From: Poteriospumella lacustris | Lineage: Eukaryota > Sar > Chrysophyceae > Chromulinales > Dinobryaceae | Assembly: GCA_008000375.1 (NCBI GenBank) | Contig: SMOI01000004.1 | Location: 57,770 to 121,769 of the forward strand | DNA: 64,000 nucleotides | Direction: 5' to 3' | Shown: piece by piece, positions 10,833 to 23,200 of the stretch | Layout of the letters: each line of letters opens with the position of its first letter | Numbering within the stretch: position 1 is the first letter of the stretch | The notes under the pieces: model-generated | The model's database searches: none | What the model was told of the DNA's origin: nothing | Seen by the model: only the letters and a program-made list of their open reading frames with translations | Made by a program: the position numbers and the translations under genes

Positions 10833-12417
10833 ATGGCAGCCCCACAACAAGATCAAGACTTACCCACCAATGATCCCAATCTTCAGAATCCGTAAGTGTT
10901 CGTTCGCAATGCGACTGACGGAACGAGTTCGACTAAGCTTGTGTTGCTGTGATTCTTGCGTGGGATGTGTTGGGTTAGGCGAGATGTGCGATCAGATACG
11001 ATCAGTTATGATGCTCAGAAGATGATTGGCCACGGATCATTCGGTGCAGTGTTTCTTGCGAAAGTGTCGGATACGGATGAAGTCGTAGCAATCAAGAAAG
11101 TCTTACAAGATCGACGATTCAAGAACCGCGAGCTGCAGATCATGCGGCAGCTCACCAAACAACCTCACCCTTTCATCGTCACGTTGAAGCATCATTTTGT
11201 GAGCAAAGGCTCCAAGTCGGACGATGTGTATCTGAACCTGGTGCTGGAGTACATTCCGGAAACAATATATTCGGTGTCGAAGTACTTTACGCGCAGGAAA
11301 GAGTACATGCCCATTTTCTCAGTGAAATTATATATGTATCAGCTGTGTCGATCTCTTGCTCACATCCACGGCATGGGCATCTGCCACAGGTAAGGATCAT
11401 TTGAGTGTCAGGTGATGTGACCGCGATGGCTGATGATGTGTGTGGTGTTTGTGCGTGCTGCGTTGTACAGAGATATCAAGCCCCACAACTTGCTCGTCGA
11501 TCCCGTGCGTCACATTTTGAAGCTTTGCGATTTTGGCTCAGCGAAGGCGTTTGTGAAGGGTGAACCCAACGTGGCGTATATTTGTTCTCGTTTCTATCGT
11601 GCGCCGGAGCTGATTTTGGGCGCCACCGACTACACCACAGCCATCGATGTATGGTCGGCAGGCTGTGTGTTCGCCGAGCTGTTGACGGGACATCCTATCT
11701 TCCCTGGTATTTCGGGCGTGGATCAACTAGTAGAGATTATCAAGGTATGTCTGAGTCGTGCGAGGGTCGTTGGTGTTCGATGGGCCGTCCTAACGCTTGT
11801 ACGTGTCTGGTTGATGTGTTGTATTGTAGATCTTGGGCACTCCAAGTCGTGATGAGGTCCGGAGCATGAATCCAGCGAATGCGGATTTCAAATATCCCAC
11901 CATTTCTGGCAAGAGCTGGAACACCATTTTCCGACCGTCCACCACACCTGATACCATCGAGTTGATCCAGCGCATGCTGTGCTACAACCCCGAGATTCGC
12001 ACAAAGAGCATCGAAGCTTGTGCGCACAACTTCTTCGACGAGCTTCGTTTGCCCACCACGACGATGCCAGACCGCACTCCGCTTATGCCTGAATTGTTTA
12101 CTTACACGGCGGAGGAGCTGGTGATGGCAACGCCAGACGTGGTGTCTGTGCTGCAGCGTCGTTTGCCGGACGGTTCGTTGAACCCCGCGACGACGGCTGC
12201 GTCGGCCACTCCGGCTGTGGCACAACCGCAGTCTATTGCGGCAGCGGTCCCTCCAGCAACGGCTGCGACGGAGACCGTTGTGTCTGCCACAACGGAAGCG
12301 ACGGAGGCAGTTCCAACTGCCGCGTCTGCGGCGACAGTGGTGCCCGAAGCGGTTGCACCCAGTGCGGAGGCAGCGGCGCCTGCAGCAGCAGCAGCAGAGG
12401 CGACGGAGGGACATTAG
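10833..12417 (+). CDS. GSK3/shaggy-like Ser/Thr kinase, copy B (left palindrome arm)
   Basis: GSK3-family protein kinase of 443 aa. Exons are 10833-10891, 10979-11389, 11471-11744 and 11830-12417. Key sites are the glycine loop GHGSFG (37-42), catalytic Lys59, [10 protein letters not shown] (the Arg codon is split by intron 2), DFGSAK, and [11 protein letters not shown] with the activation-loop Tyr. The C-terminal 90 residues form an Ala/Thr/Val/Glu-rich low-complexity tail not found in copy A. The N-terminus is short and lacks the RxxS site that Akt phosphorylates in animal GSK3, so control of that kind is not indicated. It forms a tail-to-tail pair with copy C. Confidence 0.95.
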
Positions 12418-12935
12418 AGTAGCTGACCTTTGTCGTCCGTTTTCGTAATTTTGCCCCAGTTTTATTCATGCCTACCCTCTCCCTCCCCTCATCTGATTAT
12501 CTCTGAACCCACCCCTGCGGTGTCCGCATTTACCCATGATAAAGTGAAGTACATACTTGATTATTAATTATTCACTATAAATAAATAAACAACTTTTGCT
12601 CCCTTCTCTTGTGTCTTGTTCTGGTGTTTGAAAAGCAACAGCTATAGGCAGTTCGGATGCACACAACAGGACTTGATCGTGAGGCTGATATGAATGAGCA
12701 TCAGCTGCGTTGCCGACCATCGAAGGGCCGCAGTCACTCTTCAAATTGGGGAGGGACGACACAACCAACAAGCAAGGGAGGGTTGGAGAAGTTATTTATG
12801 GATGTTTTATATATAGTCAACAATTAATCACCAAGACTGTACGTCACTTGAGGAAAGGAGTGGAGATGCGAATAAAACAGAGGCAAAATTACGGAAACGA
12901 GGGCGCGAGAGAGAAAACGTCAGAGCAGCACACGC
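12418..12935. other. Palindrome spacer between GSK3-B and GSK3-C
   Basis: Unique DNA between the two arms, holding the separate 3' UTRs of the two convergent genes. It is AT-rich around 12560-12600 (ATAAATAAATAAAC), which could serve polyadenylation. No gene seen. Confidence 0.6.
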
Positions 12936-14520
12936 TTAATGTTCCTCCGTCGCCTCTGCTGCTGCTGCTGCAGGCGCCGCTGCCTCCGCACTGGGTGCAA
13001 CCGCTTCGGGCACCACTGTCGCCGCAGACGCGGCAGTTGGAACTGCCTCCGTCGCTTCCGTTGTGGCAGACACAACGGTCTCCGTCGCAGCCGTTGCTGG
13101 AGGGACCGCTGCCGCAATAGACTGCGGTTGTGCCACAGCCGGAGTGGCCGACGCAGCCGTCGTCGCGGGGTTCAACGAACCGTCCGGCAAACGACGCTGC
13201 AGCACAGACACCACGTCTGGCGTTGCCATCACCAGCTCCTCCGCCGTGTAAGTAAACAATTCAGGCATAAGCGGAGTGCGGTCTGGCATCGTCGTGGTGG
13301 GCAAACGAAGCTCGTCGAAGAAGTTGTGCGCACAAGCTTCGATGCTCTTTGTGCGAATCTCGGGGTTGTAGCACAGCATGCGCTGGATCAACTCGATGGT
13401 ATCAGGTGTGGTGGACGGTCGGAAAATGGTGTTCCAGCTCTTGCCAGAAATGGTGGGATATTTGAAATCCGCATTCGCTGGATTCATGCTCCGGACCTCA
13501 TCACGACTTGGAGTGCCCAAGATCTACAATACAACACATCAACCAGACACGTACAAGCGTTAGGACGGCCCATCGAACACCAACGACCCTCGCACGACTC
13601 AGACATACCTTGATAATCTCTACTAGTTGATCCACGCCCGAAATACCAGGGAAGATAGGATGTCCCGTCAACAGCTCGGCGAACACACAGCCTGCCGACC
13701 ATACATCGATGGCTGTGGTGTAGTCGGTGGCGCCCAAAATCAGCTCCGGCGCACGATAGAAACGAGAACAAATATACGCCACGTTGGGTTCACCCTTCAC
13801 AAACGCCTTCGCTGAGCCAAAATCGCAAAGCTTCAAAATGTGACGCACGGGATCGACGAGCAAGTTGTGGGGCTTGATATCTCTGTACAACGCAGCACGC
13901 ACAAACACCACACACATCATCAGCCATCGCGGTCACATCACCTGACACTCAAATGATCCTTACCTGTGGCAGATGCCCATGCCGTGGATGTGAGCAAGAG
14001 ATCGACACAGCTGATACATATATAATTTCACTGAGAAAATGGGCATGTACTCTTTCCTGCGCGTAAAGTACTTCGACACCGAATATATTGTTTCCGGAAT
14101 GTACTCCAGCACCAGGTTCAGATACACATCGTCCGACTTGGAGCCTTTGCTCACAAAATGATGCTTCAACGTGACGATGAAAGGGTGAGGTTGTTTGGTG
14201 AGCTGCCGCATGATCTGCAGCTCGCGGTTCTTGAATCGTCGATCTTGTAAGACTTTCTTGATTGCTACGACTTCATCCGTATCCGACACTTTCGCAAGAA
14301 ACACTGCACCGAATGATCCGTGGCCAATCATCTTCTGAGCATCATAACTGATCGTATCTGATCGCACATCTCGCCTAACCCAACACATCCCACGCAAGAA
14401 TCACAGCAACACAAGCTTAGTCGAACTCGTTCCGTCAGTCGCATTGCGAACGAACACTTACGGATTCTGAAGATTGGGATCATTGGTGGGTAAGTCTTGA
14501 TCTTGTTGTGGGGCTGCCAT
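12936..14520 (-). CDS. GSK3/shaggy-like Ser/Thr kinase, copy C (right palindrome arm)
   Basis: Mirror copy of GSK3-B. Exons are 14520-14462, 14374-13964, 13882-13609 and 13523-12936, giving 443 aa. The protein is identical to copy B except that the residue before the last is Glu rather than Gly, and the stop is TAA rather than TAG. All catalytic motifs listed for copy B are present. Both copies should be functional by sequence. The shared upstream 360 bp implies the same promoter for at least the proximal part. Beyond 14883 the upstream DNA differs, so distal control could differ. Confidence 0.95.
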
Positions 14521-15112
14521 TCTTGTATACTTCTTAAAATTGAGCTCGAAAACAAGAAAAGATTCGGAAAAGGTTGAGAGGTGAACTTTGCAAAACTGTC
14601 GGTGGTAACTGCAATCTCCGTTCCCAATTCAATCCCCGTCTGACAACAAGAATAGAGAAGAATACTCTTCGAAATGACTAGAAAGTGTTTGCGTCGTTGC
14701 TTGCGTTCGTGCAACAAAGACAAGTCAACTTGGTTTGAAGCGGAGTTGAGAGAGTTGGCTCTATTTTTTTCCTTTTTCCACAACACACAGGTTTGGAGTG
14801 TCTCGACACACCGGACAGCAGTCATTTGGAAGAGCGCGTCAGCGATCGATGGCGCGTGTGTCGGCGATGTATCCGTTTCATCATTTTGAACTTTTTGTGT
14901 ACGATATATCCAAAAAGGTATCTGTACTAAATGGATCACGCGTCAACGATTTATGTACACACTCATAATTTGATTTTGAATGATCGCCGCGACGAACCAG
15001 TTTTGGCGATGAACTGGTGGCAAGATTTAGGATATAAAAGCACAAGTCATGGAAACAAGAAAGAGTTTGATGCGAAAATATCATTTGATTTTCTTTAGGA
15101 GTTCGTGAAAGT
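14521..15112. other. Intergenic, GSK3-C promoter (in the arm) and STIL promoter
   Basis: Up to about 14883 this is palindrome arm. The remaining 230 bp is unique, with an in-frame stop upstream of the STIL ATG. No other gene seen. Confidence 0.55.
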
Positions 15113-18100
15113 ATGAAATCATCGTATTTTCCGCACATTGAGGAATCGGAGCTCTCTTCGGAGACTCCATACGTAAAGAGGATTTGTCCTCCTCCTGCAG
15201 CGCATGGAAACAGTTCTCGGGCGCAAAATAGAAGCACCGATGAGCCTATTGTTTACCCCGTTCATAACCACAATGATGGATTGCTTCACTTCCCGTCGAG
15301 CACCAGAGTTCTATGGGACCGTACCGCACTTGCACCCCCCATCTATCTCAAACCAAGCGAAGTTTTGCCCAATTTGATTCTTGGTGGTAGAGAAGTGAAA
15401 AAGCTCCTTTCGCTTATGGATCAAAGCTACGAGCTGCCGTCTGGTTCGGCGGGTCAAACCTTCAATGCAAATGCTTACGTCTATCATCACTCGACGCTAC
15501 CTAAAACTCATCAAGCATTAGTGCAACTGTTGTCGAGAGGAATCGTGCAAGATCGTTCCGACTATTATTTATCCTTCGAACGGCACACTACTCATGATTT
15601 GCAGCTGACTATCCCCATCGTTCGTTCCGCCAATGTACAGCTGAACTCCATTCAGTAAGACACCGGCTGCTAAAAGTGATATTCACCGTTGTTTTCTAAA
15701 CCTGTCATGGTTCCTTTGTTCGCTTCAGATCACTGCAGGATAATCTATGGCGGTCTGTTTCATCGAGTAAAGAGTTTAGTCTGAAACATTATGTTCGAAT
15801 TCGTGCACAAGGGTCCCTGAACAAATCCTCCGACGCCAATGGCGGAAGAGGCGGAAAGTTTCGCTTCGAAGCCATCGTGCCCGATGTTGCGTTGCAGGTA
15901 GTTCCTGTCTACCCATTGCCTATTCTAAGTACAGCGATGGCAACGACACTGTTAGATACGGGCAGCGACGCTGTTCGACAAAGTTCAGTGCCCACCCGAC
16001 GTGTTGACGCTCGTTTGGCGACGTTTGAAGCGACGAATATGGGCTACATGACGCTCAATCAAACAAGAAAGGTCGTTTTCTTGGCCGATTCTGATTCATC
16101 GTTGTCGTCAACTCCTGTTATTGGCGTTTGGGTTCGAATCGCCGCCAGTATGAATCCGCAAGCCGCGTCCGAATATGACTGGGCGAGTTTAGCGCGTCAT
16201 CCGTATTGTTGGACCGCCGCCATGCGCTTTTTGTTTCACGAACGACTGGTTCAACGTGTATATGTTGCGCAAGATACCTTTCTCATGGTACGTCGACTCA
16301 AACAACCAATATGTGTGATTGATGCTCGCTAACCTTCGCCTCTCACCTGTGGAACAGGCCATGTTGGTGGGCGAGTCGGTCTATTTCTGTGAGGTCACCG
16401 CGAGTGTCGGCTCTACGGGAGAGCCAGTAACGTATCGTGGCAGTAATAATGCCGATTCGAATGAAGAAAACGATCTAGGTCCGCTCTCTCGCACCACTAC
16501 GCGTAGCTTGGACTTCGTTCATTTGGACTTCACCGCCTCTCTGAACAGTGAGAACGACATTGGTAAGGGAGATTCACAGCGACAACGATACACCCGGCCG
16601 ACCATCTCACTGATCGTTCCTTCATAGATATGGGTCGAGCAGACGATCAAATGGGCGGGGTCGTGTGTCGATTCAAACCCGTTCTTGGTCACGCGTCCTC
16701 CGCCAACCGGTTACGTCTCTCACCACGTCCAACGCCCAGTCAAGAAGAACCATCGACACCAGAGTCCTCTCCAAAGCGCTTCAATCTTCTCTCCCCTATG
16801 TCGACCACTGTGTCTCCTGAGAAAGCGGTACCACCGCCATCGGTGTCATTCCCTCCCGCAGCGACGTCACAAGAGGCACCACCTGGCACGTTCTCCGCGA
16901 TGATGACCGCCAAGAAACAAGACGCGTTGACCGCTGCCCAACTGGCAGTTCCCTCAAAGACAGGAGGAGCATCACTACCCGTGGATTATTACCACGAAGC
17001 TCCTTCACAAGAAAAGCTTCGTCAAGAGTTAGCCACCCGCAACCGTCCGGGTCACAGTCTGCAAGTGGATGATCATCTGGCGTATCGCTTTCCGGCGGAC
17101 ATTGTGGCCTCTCAACAACAGCAAATCGCCGCGTTGCAAGATGAAGTGGCGTCGTTGAAAGCCATGATTCGACTCCTGACCACCAATGTGGCTGCTGCTG
17201 CTGCTGTTGCTGCCAGCGGTGCCGTCGCTGCTACGGCTACTGCCAACGGTACCGCTGCAACTGTCACTGCCGCCGCCGCCGCCACCACCACCACCACCAC
17301 CGCCACCAGAGCACCGGCAACGGCCCCAGCGACCACCTCTGCTACACCACAACATGACGTCAGCCTGTTGTTTGATTCCTTTCAACGACAAGTCATGCAC
17401 GTATTGCGGGCATCCCACGAGGGTGATCCCACCCACACGACGAGTGATGCCCCTCGTCCACGTCCGATACCTGTTTTACTCGGTTCCGAGGCGGGAACAT
17501 TGGATACGAACGTGTCCTCCACATGGCGGACAGGTGACATCGCAGAAGATAACGATGTGGTCCTCACTAAACCCTACGGCGCCACAACCAACGGCATGGA
17601 CGCGTCGTTCTCCTCGTCGTCTACGAGGCCCACACCCCAAACGACGATGAACAAGACAGCGGGCGTTGCTTCCCATGCAGCCACAGCGCGTCACAACAAC
17701 AACGACGACAGAATCGACGAAGACGACATCGAAGAAGAAGACGACGATGACCTTGTCTTGAACAGCAAGGACTACGACGAATCCGAAGTGGCGTTCTTTG
17801 TACGACGCAATTTCCGACCCAGTGTGCCGTCGTCGTACGTCCAAGCCAACGTGGAGGTCTCCTCGGTCGACCGCAGCCAACAGGTCAGTGGTGGTCACAA
17901 GAGTATACCCACCACTACTGAAGCATCGTTGACCCCGTCCACCACGGGTCCTTCCGCGGCGTCGTTACCAAAGAAAAAGAAGAAATCGATGCAACGTGAT
18001 ACGACGAGTGCCACCACCTCCGCCAATAAAGCTACTTCCGCCAACAACAAAACCACCGCCTCTGCTGCACCGGCCACGACGACCGCCGCCTCGTCCGCCA

Positions 18101-18532
18101 CGATGATGGCTTCTTTCGTCGATGACTACGACACCAACGAGTACGATGTGGTTGATGAGTATCTCGATGAAGATGTTCTGCAGCAGCATCGGGACGACGA
18201 AGACTTCGCCGACGAAGTCTACTTGCCACCGTCGTCGATCTTGCATCGATCCAGTTCGTTTAAGACAACGGCGGGGTCTACGCCAGTGCGGGGTGGGGGC
18301 AAAGGAGCACAGCCATCGTCAATGCCATCCGCGGCAAGACCGTCACCCGGGGGTGCAGCGAAGTCCTCCACCGCGGCGTGGTTGGATGAAGCAGAGCGAT
18401 CGTTGCTGCGTGAAAGCGAGGTATGCCCGCTGTCTATTGGTCTGACGTGAAACCTGTTTGCTCATTGATGTGCATGTGCGCTGTTGTGCTGATATGTAGT
18501 CGATTCTAGCGATTGAATCCAAGTACCGATGA
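15113..18532 (+). CDS. STIL-family centriole duplication protein
   Basis: Homologue of STIL (Ana2/SAS-5 relatives), which in animals binds Plk4 and SAS-6 to start procentriole assembly. Five exons, 15113-15654, 15729-16287, 16358-16562, 16628-18420 and 18500-18532, join in frame to 1043 aa. The N-terminal region (about 60-430) carries the STIL_N pattern: a 'VLWDRT' block, 'GYMTLNQTRKVVFLADSD', 'PVIGVWVR', and a block around 'RFLFHERLVQRVY'. The middle is Pro/Ser/Thr/Ala-rich. A short coiled coil (about 597-621, QQQQIAALQDEVASLKAMI) sits where animal STIL has its Plk4-binding coiled coil. The C-terminal third is acidic and low-complexity. I did not find a clear STAN motif. Exon 5 is 33 nt and adds ten codons. 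The family call is inference from the ordered N-terminal blocks and the coiled coil. Confidence 0.8.
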
Positions 18533-18976
18533 AAGAGGTAGAGTAGAGTGGGGGTGGCAAGAGAAGCAACTAGTCGCGTGTTGAGAGCCCGTTGTTGCGG
18601 CTGACCAAGAACAGAGCTGTCCGAGACGACCGGCTACCTGTCCACGAGTGTCCAGCTACGACCCTGCGCCACAAGGCATACCTAACGGTGTGGAAGTGAG
18701 TAGTTAATTAAAAATGCGAACGTAACCCCGCACACAAGGCCCCAATGTTCACGTGGGGAGGGGGGAGGGGAGACGAGAAGAGACAAGAAACTGCCATTGC
18801 CACTGCGCGTCACGTGCGTCGTTCCAATATGTACACCGAAGCAAAAAATCAAACAAGAAAATCAACCCCCTTGCCTTGATGAACCACAGACGATTCATGA
18901 ATGTGTATGAAGAGGGAATCGCAAAACACAGGCGGAAAGTGGAGACGAAGCAACCATCCGACGGGTGACCCGTCGT
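18533..18976. other. Intergenic, convergent 3' flanks of STIL and ORMDL
   Basis: Includes a G-rich run near 18756-18770. No coding frame of note and no RNA gene seen. Confidence 0.5.
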
Positions 18977-19595
18977 TTATTTGCGCTTCTTCTCCTTCTG
19001 CTGCAATTGCACCGGATTGTCAATTCCGGGCGTAGAATTGATTCCCAGAATACGCACGCGATGCATTTGCGGGAGCTTGGCGATGATGCAAATGAAGAAA
19101 ATGCCCAAGTTGACAATGACATAGAATTTCTTGTAATCGGCGGCTTGGCAAGCGATGTACGTCAACAGAGTGGGCATCAACATCAAGAACTTCTTGGTCT
19201 GCGTCCAAGGAGTACCCGCATCGATCTGCTCATACAAGGTGAAAGCATTGTATTCACCTTGGGTACTATCATCGGGGCAGCCCTTGATCCAATGGAAAAA
19301 AATGAAGGTGATCTGCCACAAACACATACAAGGTTAACAACGACGACGCAATCACGAGAGAATTCTCATACCGATTACTTACCACTCCATGAGCGATGTT
19401 CGTAACTGTCCACATGTCCTCGAAGCTGAACACTTGTGAAACATAAAGAACAGCTGCGAAGACCGCAACAAGTGCAATATAAAAGACTTTGATAAAAGGA
19501 CCAGTGATCCATTCAGCGTTGAGGTTCTTGAATAAATCGTATTCTCCCTGACCGGGAACATACTTATCAGAGTAAGATCTGGGTAACTTCGACAT
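18977..19595 (-). CDS. ORMDL family protein, regulator of sphingolipid synthesis
   Basis: ER membrane protein that in yeast and animals binds and restrains serine palmitoyltransferase. Exons are 19595-19383 and 19312-18977, giving 182 aa (human ORMDLs are 153). Four hydrophobic stretches are visible. Signature segments are 'TVTNIAHG' before the splice, 'FHWIKGCP', 'YEQIDAGTPWTQTKKFL' and the closing 'LPQMHRVRILGINS'. A polar extension follows and ends KKRK, a canonical C-terminal KKXX retrieval signal for the ER. An upstream in-frame extension past 19595 exists but is not supported by the family. The yeast N-terminal Ypk-type phosphosites cannot be judged here. Confidence 0.93.
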
Positions 19596-20241
19596 GATGG
19601 AAGAACTGTGTGACAAACTTCTTGTGCCTGAGAAAGATTCTGCGTTAGGAACTTTGCTGTGGGATACCTCTGAAGAATGTTTCGAATGATAGCAAAACGG
19701 CGTACCAGAACAGAGACAATGTCGTTTTCTGCTTATCAAAAGTGAATGTGGAAGAAATAGCCAATTCGACTCCGTAAGGAAAGTGCCTCCTCTCTCGGCG
19801 TCTCTGTTGAGCATATTTTTTTCTCAGCGCATCGAAGAGAGGCAACAACGCGCAGCGAGTTGTCTTGTCGTGGATTCATGTCCTTTGTCGTTTGGTCGGA
19901 GTCCTTGTCGTTTGTCTGGCCACATACATGTCGGATGATGACAAGTGACATCGGAATATCCAATCTTTCTGAACGGTCGTCGGTTGTTGTTTTTTGCCCA
20001 CGACGCGGCAATGGAGTGTTTACGGTGGTTTTGGGTGAGACTTTTGAGGTGGAGACCAAACTCATTGTGTCCAGTTTGTTCGTGATAGGAACAATATCAG
20101 TTCATATTGCGGTACCTCTGAAAGATTGAACCATAAATTCAATCGGAAAGGGTGTTCGGAATTTTGAAACGAAGTCTAGTTGACGGTGCCACCAATATTG
20201 AAGTCTGTGGGTGCCAGTTTTGGGTATATATCTGATCAACT
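19596..20241. other. Intergenic, divergent promoters of ORMDL and flippase
   Basis: About 650 bp, with chance frames only. A TATA-like string (GTATATATC) lies just upstream of the flippase ATG at about 20224-20232. No RNA gene seen. Confidence 0.5.
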
Positions 20242-23200
20242 ATGAGCAGCCAGAAACCCGAAGTGGAAGAATTCCACACCATTGAGGTGAATGGAAAGCC
20301 AGGTAAGCGCATATTCGTCTCACTGGATCGAATTGTGCGTCAAATAGTTCTCACCATGGTTCATTTGGTCTGTTTACAGAGGCCGCTCGTGTTGATTTTG
20401 CGAATGCCATCTCAACCACGAAGTACACGTGGTACAGTTGGCTTCCAAAGTCGATTTGGGAGCAGTTTCGTCGCATTGCCAACATTTATTTCTTGTTGAT
20501 TTCCGTACTCATGGTAGGTTTCTCTGCATTTGAAACTTCTGTTTGTCAACGACGTCTCATAGTACCTTTTGCTGCTTTCTACAGCTTATCGGAACCTACG
20601 CGACATATATTTTCGTGTCGCCATTGAACCCTTACAGTACGATCGTCACCTTGGTGTTCGTGTTGTTGGTGACATCGATCAAGGAAGGAGTGGAGGATTT
20701 GAAGCGTGCACGTTCGGATGATTTTGAAAACAATCGTGACGTGGTTGTTGTTACCTTTGGTCCGAATGGCGAAGAAATCCAAACGGTGAAGAAGTCTAAG
20801 CACGTCAACCCTGGTGATATCATCAAACTGAACGGTCACAGCGCCATTCCGGTGGACATGGTGCTGGTCTTGACGTCGATGCACAACGACGGCAACAAAT
20901 GTTTCATTGAGACAGCCAACTTGGATGGTGAAACCAATTTGAAAGTTCGTGAAGCGCCTCCGCTGTTGGGTGAAATCTTCGCGTCGCAAGTGCAAGCTGG
21001 TAAAGCGGTTCGTGATTTATTCGACGGTGAAATTGAGATCCAAGCGCCCAACAAGAACATTCACAAATGCACGGGCAATTTGACCTTGAAAGCCAGCAAG
21101 GAAGTCATTCCGTTGTCCATTGATAACATTCTCTTGCGTTCGTGCGTCTTCTCCAATACCGACTGGGGTTACGGCATTGCCATCTACACGGGTCAATTCA
21201 CGAAGATTCAAATGAATAATCGCCAAGCACCCTCGAAGATGTCCAAGTTGGAACATGCCTTGAACAACGCCATTCTCATGATTTTCGCGGCCCAAATCGT
21301 GTTCGTCTCGTTCTCGGTGGCGTCGATTTGGTACACGAACAACAATTTGAAGAGTGATTTCCCGTACGTCTATCCGCCTGGTCAGGACAGTGGTGATTCC
21401 GTCTTGCCGTTGGCCGTGGAGCAATGGTTTGTCTTTTTGCTGTTGTACAACAACTTCATTCCGATCTCCTTGTACGTTACGATTGAGCTCGTGAACATTG
21501 GTCAAGCGTATTTCGTGCAAAGCGACGAGAAAATGTACCGGGAAGAGTTGGACATTGCCTGTGCGGTGCGTTCGTCGAATTTGTTGCAAGAGTTGGGTAT
21601 GGTGAGCAATATTTTCTCGGATAAGACGGGTACTTTGACCCGTAACGAGATGAAATTGGTGAAATTCGTCTTGAACGGCAGCATTTACGATGTCCGCGCT
21701 CCGGGTGAAGGTGCAACGGGTCCACGTTCGTTGGAAGAGATTTTGAAAGAATTCGGTGCCAATCGCCAAGCGTTTGTGGATTTCGCGACGTGTTTGACCT
21801 TGTGCCACACAGTTGTCCGTGAAAAGAGTGGCAGTTACCGTGCCGAATCTCCGGATGAGTTGGCGCTGGTCGAAGGCATGGAAGGATACGAGTGTGGCTT
21901 GACAGAGCGTGGCAGCAAGGAAATGATTGTGAATTTGTTTGGTCAACGTCGAGCCTACGAGGCCTTGGCGGTGAATCCGTTCAATGCCGATCGTAAGCGT
22001 ATGTCCATTTTGGTGCGCAATACGGAAACGGATGAGTACATGGTGTTGTGCAAAGGTGCGGACAACATCATGATGCCGCTGTGCAAGTTGCACGCGGACG
22101 AAGAGCGTAGCTTGAACAAGTCGTTGTTGGATTTGGCCAATTTTGGTCTGCGTACGTTGGTCATTGCGATGAAGAAATTGGATAAGAACGAGGCCCTGGC
22201 GTGGTTGGCGGAGTACAAGGCGGCGACGGTGTCTACGTTGAACCGTGAAGAGAACATTGCGCTGGTGGGTGCGAACTTGGAAGTGAACATGCGTTGCATT
22301 GGTGTGACTGCGATTGAAGATCGTTTGCAAGACGAAGTGCCAGAAGTCATTGCGGATTTGGCGAAGGCGGGTATCATTCTGTGGATGTTGACTGGTGACA
22401 AGCTGGAAACGGCGATCAACATCGGCCACTCGTGTAACTTGCTGTTGCACGATACCTTGACCCACATTTTGTCCGGTGCCCAATCGGCGGACGATTTCCT
22501 CATCAAATTGACGGACATTTACAACAAAATGACCGCTGATCCGGGCAATAAAAACGTGGCCTTGGTCTTGGATGGTAAAAGCTTTGCCTATTTCGATCCC
22601 AAGGACAAAGCCCAGCGGAATATGTTGTACGTGGTGGGTCAAGGCTGCCGTTCCGTCATCGCCTGTCGCTTGACGCCCACTCAAAAGCGTGAAATCGTTC
22701 ATTTGGTGAAAACGGAAAGCAAACCGAAGGCGACCACCCTGGCCATTGGTGACGGTGCCAACGACGTGTCGATGATTTTGGAAGGTGACGTGGGTGTGGG
22801 TATCTTCGGCAAGGAAGGCCGTCAAGCGGCCAACAATGCCGATTTCGCCATCGGTGAATTCAAGTTCTTGCGTCGTTTGGTCTTGATTCACGGTCGCTGG
22901 AACTACATTCGTCAGGCGATTGTCTTTTTGTACTCGATGCACAAGAACATGGTGATCACGATGACGCTGTTTTGGTACAGTTATTACTCGGCGGTGTCCG
23001 GCACGACCTTGTACGAATCGTGGGTGTATACGGGCTTCAACTTCATTCTGGGTTTGCCAATTATTATCTTTGGCATTCTCGATCGCGATTTGTCGGAAGA
23101 ATTCGTCTTACGCAACCCCTTCGTACGTTCTTTGACTGACTGACTGTCGTTGTTGTTGTTGCTGTTGTGGTCCTTGTCTAATGTGTGTTCTCTGTCTCTC

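Larger units (their letters stand above)
10470..14883. repeat. Inverted duplication: 1.95-kb arms around a 520-bp spacer
   Basis: The left arm is about 10470-12416 and the right arm about 12937-14883. Any left position x pairs with 25353 minus x. Each arm holds a complete GSK3 gene with about 360 bp of upstream DNA and all three introns. Differences I found are one base near the outer edge (GATGCATC versus the complement of GATGTATC, near 10482) and one near the inner edge changing the penultimate residue (Gly or Glu). Introns are as alike as exons, so the duplication is recent or kept alike by gene conversion. Confidence 0.95.

Noticed and set aside
17029-17436. Minus-strand Gly-rich frame opposite STIL
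   Set aside because: It mirrors the Ala/Thr-rich low-complexity stretch of STIL and has no independent support.
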